NCBI RefSeq assembly: GCF_020184175.1
Contig: NC_065530.1
Span: forward strand, 15,105,260 to 15,169,259
Origin: Aphis gossypii
Lineage: Eukaryota; Arthropoda; Insecta; Hemiptera; Aphididae
DNA: 64,000 nt
Direction of reading: 5' to 3'
Positions 1 to 12,205 of this stretch are shown here, piece after piece (positions within the stretch are counted from its first letter, which is position 1; each line of letters begins with the position of its first letter). Below the pieces are notes generated by a model, which saw only the letters and a program-made list of their open reading frames with translations, did not search any database and had not been told where the DNA came from. A program made the translations under genes and the position numbers.

Positions 1-1624
1 TATATGGATATAGTAAATAGTTATATGTCCGCAATGTGTTTGTACTCCAGAAACTGTTCATCGACGTTTATGGCCCAACGGTTGTAGTATTATTATTTAT
101 TTATTATTTGTACTATTGGGGGAAGAGTAAAATGACTTATACGCGCGACCATCTCTAGCTCGAACATACTTAATATATATTACATACATATTATACATAG
201 TATTATACGAGCATTCACTCCAACACGTGTTTTTCGGATCAGCGTCTGTTTTTTGTTATACGCATGCCACCGGCCGGCCGGGAAACGTGTTCAATGGGTA
301 TTTACGAAATTCGATACAGAAAATTTTTTTCTACTATAATGTATACATTTTTCAGTTTATAGCGTCTTAGTCGGCTGCTATTATGGTAACGTATGCTAGC
401 TGAAGCTAACTTCTCCAGAAAAGCGAATGAACAACGCAAACATTTCGAGAAAAAAAATTGAACTGTGCAGGACCAGGCGATATTTATGTACTGTTTATAG
501 TGTTGATAATAATCGATATATAGATCATAATAAATAGGTTATACTATTTTAATGCAGATCTATTGTAATGGTGGTGGATTCGACGGTCTGTCATAACGGA
601 ATCGTGATCAATTAGAATCGTGACGTAATAATTATTATTCTAATATACTAGACGCCGTGCCTGGTCTATATGTCACCAATGAAAATAAAAACTATTTACT
701 CTAATAGCATAATAATATGACGCGTGTGTAAATTAATAATTGTTCGTATATATATATATATATATCGTCTACAGAGTTTATTTTTTATTGAAGCTTTATA
801 CACGTATAGCGCTAAGTCGCATTTCTATAATGAAAAATTAAAATTTCGAGAACAAAAAATATTATTTTAAAATAATTTAAAACAGTAGGTTTCTTTATAA
901 GAAACGAAATGATTATACATACCTATACTATTTTTTTTTGTTTAATTACACATTTAAACATCTCAAATAGTGTTAAACAACGTTTGAACAATTTTAATTA
1001 TATAGATTTTAAACTTATCTACTGTATTAAATATTTCAACAAACTATTTATGATGTAAGCAATTAATAATTATAAAATTTAATACCTCAAAAAGTTGATA
1101 TTTTAATACTTTGAAATAACTTGAAAAAAATTCCATTAATCTATCATACCAAAAGTTTTATTTACTTCTTTTTTTAATTTAATAGACAGTATAACAATAT
1201 TATTAATTTAATAGGAATTAAATAAAGAATAAAATGATGTATTATTTTTTGATGAATAAATGATATAATTTATAGGTAATAATTTTATTATTTTTTGAAT
1301 ATTTGTGAAGTATTTTCATAAATTTATAAATTTTTTTTTAAATTTTAAACCGATTTAACTTTACTTTTCTATAAATTATTTTGCTAAAAAAATTATGTAT
1401 TATTTTTTGAATAATTAAAAAAAACAAGGCGTTATTGCGTCAGTACTTAGCAGTCGGTGTAGTATATTTGGCTTTACTCGGATGTGTGTTGTTTAAAATT
1501 TTTATAAACTATGATAATATATAATATGATTATGACCACTATAGTGTGTCTAATGTTACTAATAATTATTATATATAAACTCATAACTCGTAAGATATAG
1601 TATGTGCACGGATAATGGACTTAC
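1..1624. other. AT-rich non-coding DNA at left edge
   Basis: No open frame with coding character is visible on either strand. The stretch is AT-rich with homopolymer runs and a (TA)n microsatellite at 747-765. If the small exon at 1625-1685 is real, this is the first intron of that minus-strand gene. Confidence 0.6.
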
Positions 1625-1685
1625 CTTTTTCGGAATCGATGAGACGTCCGGCGTATAACACCAACAAGATATAAACGATCAACAT
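1625..1685 (-). CDS. probable first coding exon of a secreted or membrane protein (partial gene)
   Basis: On the minus strand an ATG (1685-1683) opens a 61-nt frame encoding MLIVYILLVLYAGRLIDSEK. This has the form of a signal peptide: a hydrophobic core ILLVLYA, then small and polar residues. The frame ends at a good donor (AAAAAG followed by GTAAGT). Upstream, at higher coordinates, the sequence turns CpG-rich, as expected for a promoter. The rest of the gene must lie to the left of the window, since no matching acceptor exon was found in 1-1600. The product cannot be named. The call rests on the combination of signal peptide, donor and CpG-rich flank, and could be chance. Confidence 0.45.
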
Positions 1686-2200
1686 GATACTGTGATGGTC
1701 AGGTGTCTTACGGATGATGCGGATCGTTATTCGTTTCGCTGCATAGCCGCTGGAGCGTAGACGTCGCAGGACCTGTGATCCAAAAACTTTTGCAAAAGAA
1801 AAAAAAAATACGTTTTATTTTTTCTACCCGCAAAATCGAGTTGTACGACTTCGCAAAACGGACGATAAGGCACGAGGGACACACCACGCGATACTGAACG
1901 GCGTTGACGACGAACGTGCGCACCGCACACCATAATAATATTATTATATATTTGGAGGAGGAGCGTTTGCGGCGGCGGGTGTTGTCGGGCGGCGCTCCGC
2001 GGATATACCTATATTATAATAATATATTATGTATAACGTACAGGTGACGCCATCTGGCGTGCCGGACTCGATCGCGGTTCTAAAAATACGCACAGCCTTC
2101 TCCAGTCCTCCGGACCACCATTCATCAAACGACAAACGCCGCCGTCACGTCACGCATCGTTTGTGTTTACACTCCGCGGCGGCATAGGAGAGGATAATAA
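1686..2200 (-). promoter_or_regulatory. CpG-rich 5' flank / possible promoter region
   Basis: This stretch is much richer in G+C and in CpG than its surroundings, including a GGAGGAG/GGCGGCGGG-type run around 1955-2000. It lies immediately upstream of the minus-strand signal-peptide exon. No defined TATA box or initiator is claimed. Confidence 0.35.
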
Positions 2201-2354
2201 TATTATGTTATGTGATGGCGGACTAGATATATATATATTAATCCTAAAACGATCGGGAAATGAATATATAGTCGACGTCGGTAGTCGACGTACCTACCTT
2301 AAGAAGACTACGGGAAAAAACCGCGCATAAGGATCAAGTCATAGCTCCTATATT

Positions 2355-2815
2355 AGTCCTAATGCTTCAACCTTCTGCAGGGGTGGTTTCCGGTGGAAAA
2401 GCGACCCTTGGTGCAAAATTAGTTTTCCAAAAATCGATTTTATTATATTATTGTAACTCAAAAACTAATCACTGTAAATACTTGAAATTTTCACCAAATA
2501 TTTATATTAGCATTAACTATACGTGGTTCAATTTTCAAAATATTCTGGCTTTTTTTAAACAATTTATACACCATTGAAATTTTCAATTTTTTTTTTTATT
2601 TTGAAACGGTGATAAAAAATTTTTAGAAAAAACTTGAAAATGTAATACAATAAGTCGTTCTTATATTGTATTGAAAAAAAAATCAAAAATCGTAATTCAC
2701 AATTTTTTTTTTCATTTTTTTTCGTCTACAATGATACCTAACCTATCATTGCATTCAAATTTAACACATCCATTATAATGAGTAATGACCATTTTTTTTT
2801 TAACTAGTAGACTAA
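2355..2815. repeat. dispersed repeat, short copy of the family also found at about 13800-15160
   Basis: The start (GGGGTGGTTTCCGGTGGAAA, then CCTTGGTGCA) and the end (CATTGCATTCAAATTTAACA, then a TAATGA motif) match the ends of the longer copy inside the integrase intron. AAAAACTAATCACTG and ACTTGAAATTTTCACCAAAT are shared between them. This copy lacks most of the middle. The 71-codon open frame at 2362-2577 is part of the repeat and not a gene. Confidence 0.65.
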
Positions 2816-2854
2816 TTTATTTAAATGGATAATATTATTTAATAATATATAATA

Positions 2855-3720
2855 CTAGCTGAATAACCCGGCTTCACCCGTATATAGTTTTTTGTGTTAC
2901 CTACTATAACTTTTATTTTATAATTTTTTATATTTATTACAGGCTGCTATGTAAATATATGTAAATATGTTGATCCTGGGTTGCCCATATGTTGTAACAA
3001 TCATAAGTTGGCAAAAAATAAACATTATGGTGTTATAAAAACCAAAGAAAAATATTTATAATGCCATATTTTATTCATCTCAATACCTCTTTATAAACAG
3101 TATTTTTGGTACTATCTTTTGGGGCTAAAATAACTCTAGAGCATGCAACATAGAATTTTTCACGTGAAAAACATTCTTCTCTCAAGTCAATCCCTGCCAT
3201 GCTCAATGATTGTCCTTGAGACTTATTAATAGTCATAGCAAAGCAAACTTTGAGTGGGAATTGTATTCTTTTAAACTCAAAGGGATAATCAGTTGGAATC
3301 AACATAATTATTCTAGGGATTAAAACTATATCTCCTCTAGCACACCCAGTGATAACTATAGCTTCTATTACATTTTTGTGCTGAGCTTTAACTTACGATC
3401 TAGTTGTATTACACAATTTAGGAGGGTTAAGATTTCTTAGTAACATTAAAGGTGCTCCAATTTTAATACATTTCAATATTTAGAAAAAATCCGTATAGTT
3501 ACCGTACATAAATTTTTTAAGTGTGCGTATACAAAGACGTGTTATTTAATAATAATAATAAAGTAATAAATGTGTTATCATATAAATCAGGTTGTTGCAA
3601 CCATTTATTAACAAAAATTTCCATCGTAAATCTTAAAATCCCCGTTTGAGTTCTGCATTTAGCACTGTTGCTAACATTCAATTGACACTGCAATAACTAG
3701 TAACAACTTCATTTTATTTT
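2855..3720 (-). mobile_element. Helitron fragment (minus strand)
   Basis: Read on the minus strand, the element ends in ...CGGGTTATTCAGCTAG followed by T, the form of a Helitron 3' terminus (CTRR, insertion between A and T). It contains Pif1-like helicase remains. A segment near 3585-3665 is the reverse complement of part of the Helitron at 38572-39113 (around 38735-38815). The 5' limit was not resolved, and 3720 is only the end of recognisable similarity. Confidence 0.6.
3075..3490 (-). pseudogene. Pif1-like Helitron helicase, C-terminal fragment
   Basis: The open part (3305-3075) contains FKRIQFPLKVCFAMTINKSQ, then GQSL and FYVACSRV. These correspond to the late SF1 helicase motifs of Pif1-like proteins encoded by Helitrons. 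Frame-shifted and stop-containing sequence just upstream (to about 3490) still shows APLMLLRNLNPPKLCNTTR-like and ITGCARGD-like pieces of the same protein. Everything N-terminal to this, including the Walker motifs and the Rep nuclease, is missing. It cannot encode a functional helicase. Confidence 0.75.
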
Positions 3721-3789
3721 TATTTATTCATATATTTATATCAATGGTATTATAAAATAAACTAATTATTACGTAAAATTTAGGTACCT

Positions 3790-3995
3790 ACTTAGAACTC
3801 ACTCAAAAACTGAATAATCGTAAAACCAACATACCACGAACACAGATAATATTCTTATCATCATGTTTCATAATAGGTCGATTCACTCTTAAATTTTAAA
3901 GGAACTCGACTAAAGGTAATCTGTTGAGTATGAATATGCACGTTACGCGCCTGTAAGTCGTAGACAACACGGCGGGCGTGAGGCGTTTCTTCAAT
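3790..3995. repeat. dispersed repeat, copy 1 (pair of 30572-30789)
   Basis: About 200 bp starting near CTTAGAACTCACTCAAAAAC and including ACGCGCCTGTAAGTCG and CACGGCGGGCGTGAGGCG are nearly identical, in the same orientation, to 30572-30789. No termini or coding sequence were defined. Confidence 0.75.
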
Positions 3996-5081
3996 GATTT
4001 ATCATAGAAGTGAGCATTCTCGTTTGAAAACAGAAGCTTGTACATGACACTATCCTTAAGGAGTCAAACGATTTCCTGAATTTGAAAATGTATGGTCTTG
4101 AAATATATGTAAAAATGTCAAGAATCGAATTTTGAATAACTGCAGCATACCTAATTGATGAATCGTCCCGTATAATATTGCTATACAACGGTACGAAAAA
4201 ATCTTTTTTGAAAAAAAAAAATCTCGGGAGATGTTTCTTGACACCTGTCGTATGTTTATTATGTATAGTATAATAGAATTATTTTAGTATTATAATATAC
4301 CTATATTTCTATGTGTATACAACACACGCACACACACACACACACACATCACACTTCTTATCTTCAAAATTACGACCGGGTAGTCGATCGCAGTAGGTAT
4401 ATACTGTTGGAAAACGTTTAACAATACAATTATTATTAAATCGGTCCGTCGTTGCTATGTAATAATATTAAACGCATTGCATATTTTAACACGACCGCTA
4501 AAAACATAATACGATCGTGTCGCGGTTCGGCGCGTCTTTGAAATCCGAGAACGCAATCGTAACACGATCATCGAATAATAATAATTATTATATTATGTGT
4601 ATAATAGTATGCTTTCTTAGTAGGTACTGTCTAATATATTTTATAATAATAGTACCGACCCACAACAATTTTCTCGGCCCGGTACCTACAACAATAATAA
4701 TAAAAATATGATATTTTGACGGCGACGAAATGAATGGTAAAAGAAAATATCGTTTGATAGGGTTCCTCTCTGTAAATATATATCGCAATGGCAGTAAATA
4801 AACTATGTGGTCGTATCGAATTCGGAACGTCTTATCACTTTGCGTATACTATTGTTTTGTAATATATGTAGTATAGTCGGTAGCTCCTTTTTTTTTTTTT
4901 ATATAAATATTATAAACGCGGTAACAGTGTAATTTGGACTAAATTCAACAAAACATATTTTGAATCGTGGGCAAAGTAGGTACTGCACGCTAACAGTGAG
5001 GCTGAACACGTATGGGTAGTGGGATAAATATCTTAGAATTATTGTTTTAGGTGGTGTATTGGTAGATAGGTGGGTGACTGT
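3996..5081. other. non-coding; contains a (CA)n microsatellite
   Basis: AT-rich with no supported gene. A (CA)n tract occupies about 4322-4348. The short open frames at 4517-4711 and 4588-4788 have no coding signature. Confidence 0.55.
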
Positions 5082-5089
5082 ATGATATA

Positions 5090-5265
5090 CAGTGGCGTAA
5101 CAAAAAAACTTGGGCTCCCCCGCAAAAATAAAAATGTTAAGAATGGGCCCCTAACATACTGTTATATCAAAGAATTCAAATACCTATAACCCTATAACCA
5201 AAGGCCCCAAATTACCATGGGCCCCCCCGCAACGCGGGGTCTGCGGGCCTTCAGTTACGCCACTG
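5090..5265. mobile_element. 176-bp hAT-type MITE with perfect 8-bp target duplication
   Basis: The terminal inverted repeats are CAGTGGCGTAAC at the left and GTTACGCCACTG at the right. The element is flanked by ATGATATA on both sides (5082-5089 and 5266-5273). An 8-bp duplication and CAG...CTG ends point to mobilisation by a hAT transposase. The interior is unusually rich in C runs and encodes nothing. Confidence 0.9.
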
Positions 5266-5279
5266 ATGATATATTATAG

Positions 5280-7963
5280 CAGCGGTTCTCAAACTGTGCT
5301 CCGCGGAGCCCTGGGGCTCCGCGAGAGTAGTCTAGGGGCTCCGCGGCTCCCTGGGCAGATCTGTATTAATTAAATTCAAATTATTAAATTATTATTATAT
5401 TTCTTAGTTTAATTTTTAATTTTTATACTCATATTCAATATTATTTGGACCATACCATTGTACCAATATATATCATTTTAAACGTTTAAAACTTTAAATT
5501 ATTTATACATCCACATATTTTGTGTCATAGTCAAAATGAGATTAGAATCTAATCTAATGATTAGATAAAAGTCGGGTTTTTGTACATTTGACATATTGTA
5601 CTATAATTTAGTTTACTTATCTACAATAGTATCTTCGAAGTTCTAATAATTTCTTTAGTCATTATTCGTTATTCATCGGCCGCTGACGTAAATATTGTTA
5701 TTTCGGTGTTTATTTTGTATTATTACGTGTGTACTATTTTGCCATCAATTATTTTTAATTGATAAATAATTATAATTTAAATGGATCGTTGGCTAAATAA
5801 ATCAAATAATACAGTGGGGACATCCTCATCAGATACAAATGAAAAAATATGTTTCACACCGACTAATAGTGCGAGTTTAAAAAGAGCAAATAGTTCACCT
5901 AACAAACAATCTGATACAGTGACATCTGACACTACAGTAAGTAAAAAAAGAAAATATGACGAAAATTATATCTCTTTTGGTTTCATACATGAAAATAGTT
6001 ATCCACAGTGTGTTGTATGTAGTAAAGTTTTTCCTAATAGTTCAATGGTGCCCGCCAAATTGCGTCGTCATCTGGAAACTAACCATAAAGACGTGAAAGA
6101 TAAACCTATTGATTATTTTATTAGATTGCGTGATCAACTTTTAAAAAATAAACACTTTATAGCTGAAGTATCAAAAACGGCAAATGAAAAAGCAACAGAG
6201 GCATCGTATATGGTCAGTTATCGTATAGCTCAGGCTGGTAAAGCTCATACAATCGCCGAAAGTCTCATTAAACCTTGCGTGACTGATATTGTTAGTTGTA
6301 TGTTAGATGAAAAGACAGCCAAAAAAATAAATACTATTCCACTTTCCAACGATACAGTTAGGCGTAGAATTAACGATATATCAGATCACATAAAATCTGA
6401 ATTAATATCTCGTCTTAAATGTAATAATTTTTCTTTACAAATGGACGAATCTACTGACGTTTCTGGATTAGCTGTATTGCTTGTATTTGTTCGGTATAAA
6501 TATCAAACTTCTCTTGAAGAAGACCTCTTATTATGTCAACCTTTGTCCACTTATACAACTGGTTATGAAATCTTCAAAATGCTGAACACTTTTTTCGAAA
6601 CAGAAGGATTGACTTGGGATACTGTATTGATATTTGTACAGATGGGGCGAAGGCAATGGTTGGAAAAACTGCTGGCGTGGTTTCGCGAATTAAAGAAGTA
6701 ACAAACAATTGTAGTAATAGTCATTGCATTCTTCATCGTCAAGCACTCGCTATTAAAAAGATGCCAATACCTCTTAAAAATGTACTTGATGAGGCAGTGA
6801 AGATAATAAATTTCGTAAAATCTCGACCACTGAGCACAAGACTGTTCACAATTTTGTGTGAAGATATGGGAAGTATGCACAAATCATTACTTTACCATAC
6901 CGAAGTAAGATGGCTATCTCGGGGAAAAACACTTGTACGCTTACTTGAATTGCGCAATGAATTGTACGTTTTTTTCACCGATCACCCATTTAATTTACAA
7001 CTCAGACTTACTGATCAAATTTGGTTATTTCGACTTAGTTAAGTTACTTGGCTGATATTTTCACAAAATTAAATGAAGTGAATTTATCAATACAAGGTAA
7101 AATGACTACAGTTTTCACGTCAAATGACAAAATCCGAGCTTTAAAAAAAAAAATTAAATTTTGGGCTGTGTGTTTTTCTCAACATAAAATTGATAGTTTT
7201 CCTTTGTTAAAGGAATATTTAGAATCGATTGATGGTAATATTGAAGAGTTTGATGAAATGTATGGCGAAATTGAACAACATTTAAATGAAATACTATCGT
7301 CATTAGAAAAATATTTTCCAGAAAGTAAAGATATAGAATTTACCCAACAATATAATTGGGTTAAAAATCCGTTTTTAATAAACGATAAACCCGACGATTT
7401 ATCTATAACGGAATATGAAAAATTTATTGAAATGACCACCGATTCATCTTTAAAAACTTTATTTGATAAAATTTCATTAACAGATTTTTGGTGCAGTAGC
7501 AGTATTACTAACGAATACCAATCTTTGGCTAAAAAAGCTATCTTAGTACTTCTTCCTTTCCCAACAACTTATCTGTGTGAAACCGGATTTTCATCATATG
7601 CATCAACGAAAACTAAATATCGTAATAAATTAGATGCTGAAGCAGACATGCGCATTCAACTCTCGTCTATCAAGCCAAATATTAAAATACTGGCCAACAA
7701 AAAAATACAACATCATGGATCACATTAATATTAAAATTTACAAATTATTAAAATATTTTGTTATTTTTTTTCCTATTAAATTAATTAAATAATTTGTATA
7801 TATTCGTATTCTACAGAAAAAAAATAAAAAGCAAATAATTTATAATTGACATCATTTTTTATGAATTATTGTTGTCTAAAATAGATATTTCTGATTTTTG
7901 GGGCTCCGTAATTTTTTTTAGGAAAATAAGGGCTCCGCGAACAAAAAAGTTTGAGAACCGCTG
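5280..7963 (+). mobile_element. hAT DNA transposon, nearly complete
   Basis: The 2,684-bp element begins CAGCGGTTCTCAAACT and ends AGTTTGAGAACCGCTG. A second block of inverted similarity (CGCGGAGCCC / GGGCTCCGCG) lies just inside each end. The 8-bp duplication TATTATAG is perfect (5272-5279 and 7964-7971). The element carries a single transposase gene in the plus direction. Exact flanks and long open frames imply a fairly recent insertion. It landed immediately beside the MITE at 5090-5265, so the two target duplications overlap by two bases. Confidence 0.92.
5781..7728 (+). pseudogene. hAT transposase, BED-finger (ZBED5/SCAND3-like), broken in two places
   Basis: The frame runs in three pieces: 5781-6701, about 6614-7042 and about 7042-7728. 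The first piece starts MDRWLNKSNN and has a BED zinc finger (PQCVVCSKVF, then RRHLETNH, roughly residues 72-110). It then has the start of the RNase-H-like catalytic core (LQMDESTDVSG). The second piece has ICTDGAKAMVGKTAGV, HCILHRQALA and TEVRWLSRGK, all typical of the ZBED5/SCAND3 group. The third has the C-terminal hAT dimerisation region (FWCSSS, ETGFSSYASTKTKYRNKL). The first break is a one-base loss near 6623. The second, near 7037-7046, looks like a 5-bp tandem duplication of AGTTA. The product would be nuclear and would bind the terminal repeats; as it stands, no full-length enzyme can be made. Related genes are domesticated in vertebrates, but here the intact transposon ends argue for a plain transposase. 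Confidence 0.9.
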
Positions 7964-7971
7964 TATTATAG

Positions 7972-9734
7972 GAATATATAGTGTAAATACTTAATATTAC
8001 CTGTATAGAATTATAGACAACATACACACAGTATATTTTGCTGTATATTGCACAAATTAAACTGAATTCAATCAGAGTTTACCCCAGTGATTTAAAAAAA
8101 GTTCGGTGCCAGTGGTTGGTGTTATATTTACAATCTTTTCATGTAGGGGCAATAATTATTTTTGTAGCAAATGAACATAATATTAGGTACTAGTGTGCTA
8201 TGTGCCTCAGAACAGCCTGCAATTAACTATAATATTATATTTAAGTTGGTGGGGGCATTGCCTCCACCGATTTTTGGTCGTGGGGGCAGTTGCGCCCCCG
8301 TTCGCCCCCGCCAAGTTACGCCTATGGATGCATCGACTATGAACATAATATTCTTGTAATTCTATGTACAAACTATAAATATAAATATTATATATTAACG
8401 ATTTTATTAGTCATTATTTTGTTAATTATCTTATATTATTTTGTAAATAATAATAAAAAAAAAAATAATAACTTTTTGTACAGAAAAATTGTACTAACAT
8501 TTTTAACTAAATAAATAAAACATGGCCCAATGTGGCATACAATTCATAAAAAATAAAAATAAAAATAACAAACAATATTCAATTTGTTTTAGGCCAAAAT
8601 GTGTTGAGCAAAAAAGTTGCCAAAGTGGCTTTTAGAACAAATAAAAGAAAACACAAAAATAGGACAATATGCTGTAGTCGGTGCAAGTAACATCGCGAGT
8701 TCATATAGGCCACTAGTCACATTTTTGCATATTTTCACGGCCGGTCCTGCGGAAGCGTTTACTCGGACACGCGACGTGTCGACCATCACGAGTCACAACG
8801 GAAATCACGCCGCAGTCCTGAATCTATTCTATTATTTTGGTTTATTCTACTACTGAGTATTATCACAATAATTAACAATAACTATTTTTAATTATGTCTA
8901 CTCTCATTAGCGTATACGCATCTTATTTCTACAACAGACGTCCGAATTCGATTAAATATTCTGGTCGTCGATATAAATCTGCTTAATCCGGATCATATCC
9001 TTATAAGTCGTGCGAAATGCTGAAATTCTTTCCTTGGCAGAATATTAAACAAATAATTCGTGAGCGCTGCTGTAGGTAGCACCAACGTCGCAGACTTATG
9101 ATTGGCCGCAGGAGACCGCTGTAGGTTTAAAAATGTTTAAATCATATTATTGTTATTCATTACACTCTACGCACCTGCTCACGGCTGAACATATTATACA
9201 AGTATAATAATATAATACAAGAGAGATCGGCCGAGCATTTTTTGACAGTTCAGTTGTACGTCACTCGACACGTTATTATTTGCAGGTAGGTATAAGTGAC
9301 ATTTTACATTGAACATAATAGTATTATTGAATGAATGACCTAACCGAATACCTCTGTTCTGGGTATAGAGACAAGTACTTCGAGTAGGTATTTAATAAAT
9401 TGTATTGTACATTATCTTATAGGCGTCGATGTATGAAATTCAGAATTCTGTTTATCAATTTAATCCATAACAAAGTATCTAGATATAAAATTATTATTAT
9501 TATTAATAATAATAATAAAAAACCTAAACAACTTCAGAAAATAGTGTTAATATACAATTAAAAACTTTATCGGATATCCTTTATTATTCTAGTGTTTATA
9601 ATATTATTAGTGTGAGTGCTATACGGTTTGTTAATAACTTAAATGTTAGTTAGGTAACGAATTAAAATCCAATTCGATTGCATCTATTTATAATTTGTCA
9701 ACAGACAACAACAAAATACATAGTATATAATATA
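7972..9734. other. non-coding, with scattered repeat remnants
   Basis: About 8225-8325 is a C/G-run-rich, partly palindromic stretch (GTGGGGGCATTGCCTCCACC) like the interiors of aphid hAT MITEs, but no paired ends were found. A GC-richer block at 8690-8815 and another near 9070-9130 have no convincing exon signals. The open frames at 8171, 8290 and 8617 are not supported as genes. Confidence 0.5.
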
Positions 9735-9865
9735 TGTTAGATACCGGTAGTATGAATAATCCGGTGTTTTGTGAAATGCCTAGGCATTATATAAAATTCC
9801 AAAAATCTTTCGGAAATATACACAATACGAGCTTTCCCTAGGTATTATGTATAATGCCAGAAATG

Positions 9866-11353
9866 ATATAGGAAATTAGGAAATATGATCAAAATAAGCA
9901 AAATTGTGTAACAAAATTGAAAACTCGGTTGTTTTCTATATTTTTTTTAACTTTTATTTAAATCAACTTATTACAATTCTAATATAAAAAATAATAATAA
10001 TAAATGAAAATAATAATTTTGTTGTACTAAATAGTAATGAATATTGAATATTATAATAATTCCAAAATAACACAATGGCAATACTTTCCTAATGCCATAT
10101 GAATAATGATAGTAATGTAATGACCTGAGCGAGTGCTACAATATTAGCCAGGGAAAAATATATATATATATTATATACAACGTCTTGCAACGTCGTCGTT
10201 GCCGTTTTAAATAATATTGTTATCGTTAATGTGGGAAATACGCAAAGATATTATATTACTGATGGCCAACGCGGTCACTACCAACATTAATAAATATAGG
10301 TATCGGTATTGCAACAGCGGAAGCACGTCGCCGATACGGGAAATGTTGTGTTAGAGCCCTGTTGGGTATAGGTTGTTTTACTTATAGTTCCGTATTGCAA
10401 CGACTAGTGTTCGTTGCCAGAAACCGTACCGTGAAACGAAATAAAAGAAATTTAATAAAAGTGGGAAGTGTTATTATATAGCTGGGGACACGTGGAGAAA
10501 TGTAAATATGGTTACCGTCTTGCAACGCTTTTTCAGCTGATGCCAGTAACGAAAGTACAAGGACCTCGCCGTGTGTCTAGGTCTTGGTCTGGGCAGGCTT
10601 TGGTATCGAATGTGGGATCGCTGGTCCCTATTTGCAGGCGTGTACGGTTGGTTGTAGCGGTTCGAAATGACAATTTATAGTTTCGTTATTTTAAGAGGTT
10701 TTTCTCATAACAATTCATGCCGTACGGGTGGACAGTTTAGAAAGATTAAATATCATTATATTGATTAACAAATGTCTTGTTCTTTCTTTTGTTAACTGAT
10801 TAAAAATGAATAAAAACATGGTCCTTACCAAAAGCCACGGCTGCACCACGCCATCTATGGAGAATTATTGCGGGTACAGTACCGTGTTCAACCAATAATG
10901 TCATACTAGAGGGCGAAACTGCCTACAGTAATGACATGTGTCTCGTTACAATTGGGTATTGCCTATTACTAGTGCGCGGTTTTTTGCAAGGATTGTTTTT
11001 TATTTATTTAAAATTTATAAATTAATTAATAATAAAAATCTATTATTTTCAATCAATCTATTATAATTCATAAAGATAACTGAAAAAATCCAAAAATGTG
11101 AAGAGAAAAAAAATATGCAATTGCATAGAAATCCGCGCTTTAACTATTCACCAACGACTTCACTTATCGTTTATTGTAAATGCGTGTGCCGCCGTGTAAT
11201 GTGCACGATTCGACACAATAAAGATAAGAATCTTAATCTTTAATGCATCAGATTCATACTCTACAATACAAATAATAATTCTGACGAACTATATTGAACA
11301 TACTTTTATTATTTTATCGTTATTTTCGTGTCTCGTTGAAGTGTGGCATTTTT
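9866..11353. other. 5' internal region of the KRBA2-type transposon
   Basis: No coding sequence was recognised. It mixes AT-rich DNA with a moderately GC-richer part (about 10140-10680) in which TTGCAACG-like words recur. The 70-codon open frame at 10468-10680 resembles nothing known and is more likely a repeat than a gene. The region probably supplies the promoter and 5' leader of the integrase. Confidence 0.45.
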
Positions 11354-12205
11354 ATGGATACGATTAATATGAAGTCAAATTTTTATAACGAACTACATAA
11401 AAACGATAAAAATTTGGCTAATAATACTAGTTTTTTGTCTGATGAAAAATATAATGAATTGATAGAAATTATTTCAGAACTTAAAGCTGGATGTAAGAAA
11501 AAAGAGCCTAAAGACTTCCGTTTAATCAAAAGGTAAGAAATTCATATTAGAAAAAATACTTAAATTCAGGGCTTAAATTTAAAATATATACATCGTTTTT
11601 TCGTTATTTTAACCGAGGGCTAAGGCTGGGATTTTGATGCAATTTCATCTTTTTTTCTGGTGTTTTTAAATGTTGGTCTGTAAGTATAAAATGTGTTTTA
11701 TGTGATAGGTACTGATTATTTTAAAGTGTTTTTTTTTTGCATGATTTGACAAAAATACATAATTAACCATAAATGCATTTTTTGACGATTTTTAGTGAAT
11801 TTTCTTATTTATTAGAGTATTTTTATTTATTTTTAGAAAATTGCAGTATTAGAGAGTAACTTAACTTAACTATTATATTATGGCGTACCTATTTCGATAC
11901 TTTTTAATGCATAGATATCCGTAGCTTTGAAGCCCTGCTTAAAGTACTTTTATAAAATACAACCGTCAATTTTTTTATTTAGATTTATTTTAATTTATTT
12001 ATTTCTGTTATCTTAGGTATGATGTGCTGGTTGTACAAGGAAAAACGAAACTTATATTCCCTGTATAATACGACAATGTTGTTCTGTATTATGTGCCAAC
12101 CAGTGAGCTATTTGATATATTGCAAGCTACACATGTATCAATAGGACATGGTGGGCGTAATTGAATGATCAAAGAACTTGGTAATAAATATAAAAATATA
12201 ACACG

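Noticed and set aside
1708..2135. Overlapping minus-strand open frames
   Set aside because: They lie in the CpG-rich 5' flank of the candidate exon, overlap each other in different frames and show no domain.
2362..2577. 71-codon open frame
   Set aside because: Inside a dispersed repeat; the longer copy at 13.8-15.2 kb does not keep the frame.
6563..6880. 105-codon minus-strand frame
   Set aside because: Antisense shadow of the hAT transposase.
8617..8856. 79-codon frame in a GC-richer block
   Set aside because: Overlaps an antisense frame over the same bases, has no recognisable motif and no splice context.
10468..10680. 70-codon frame inside the KRBA2-type element
   Set aside because: No ATG at the start, no domain, and repeated words nearby suggest non-coding sequence.
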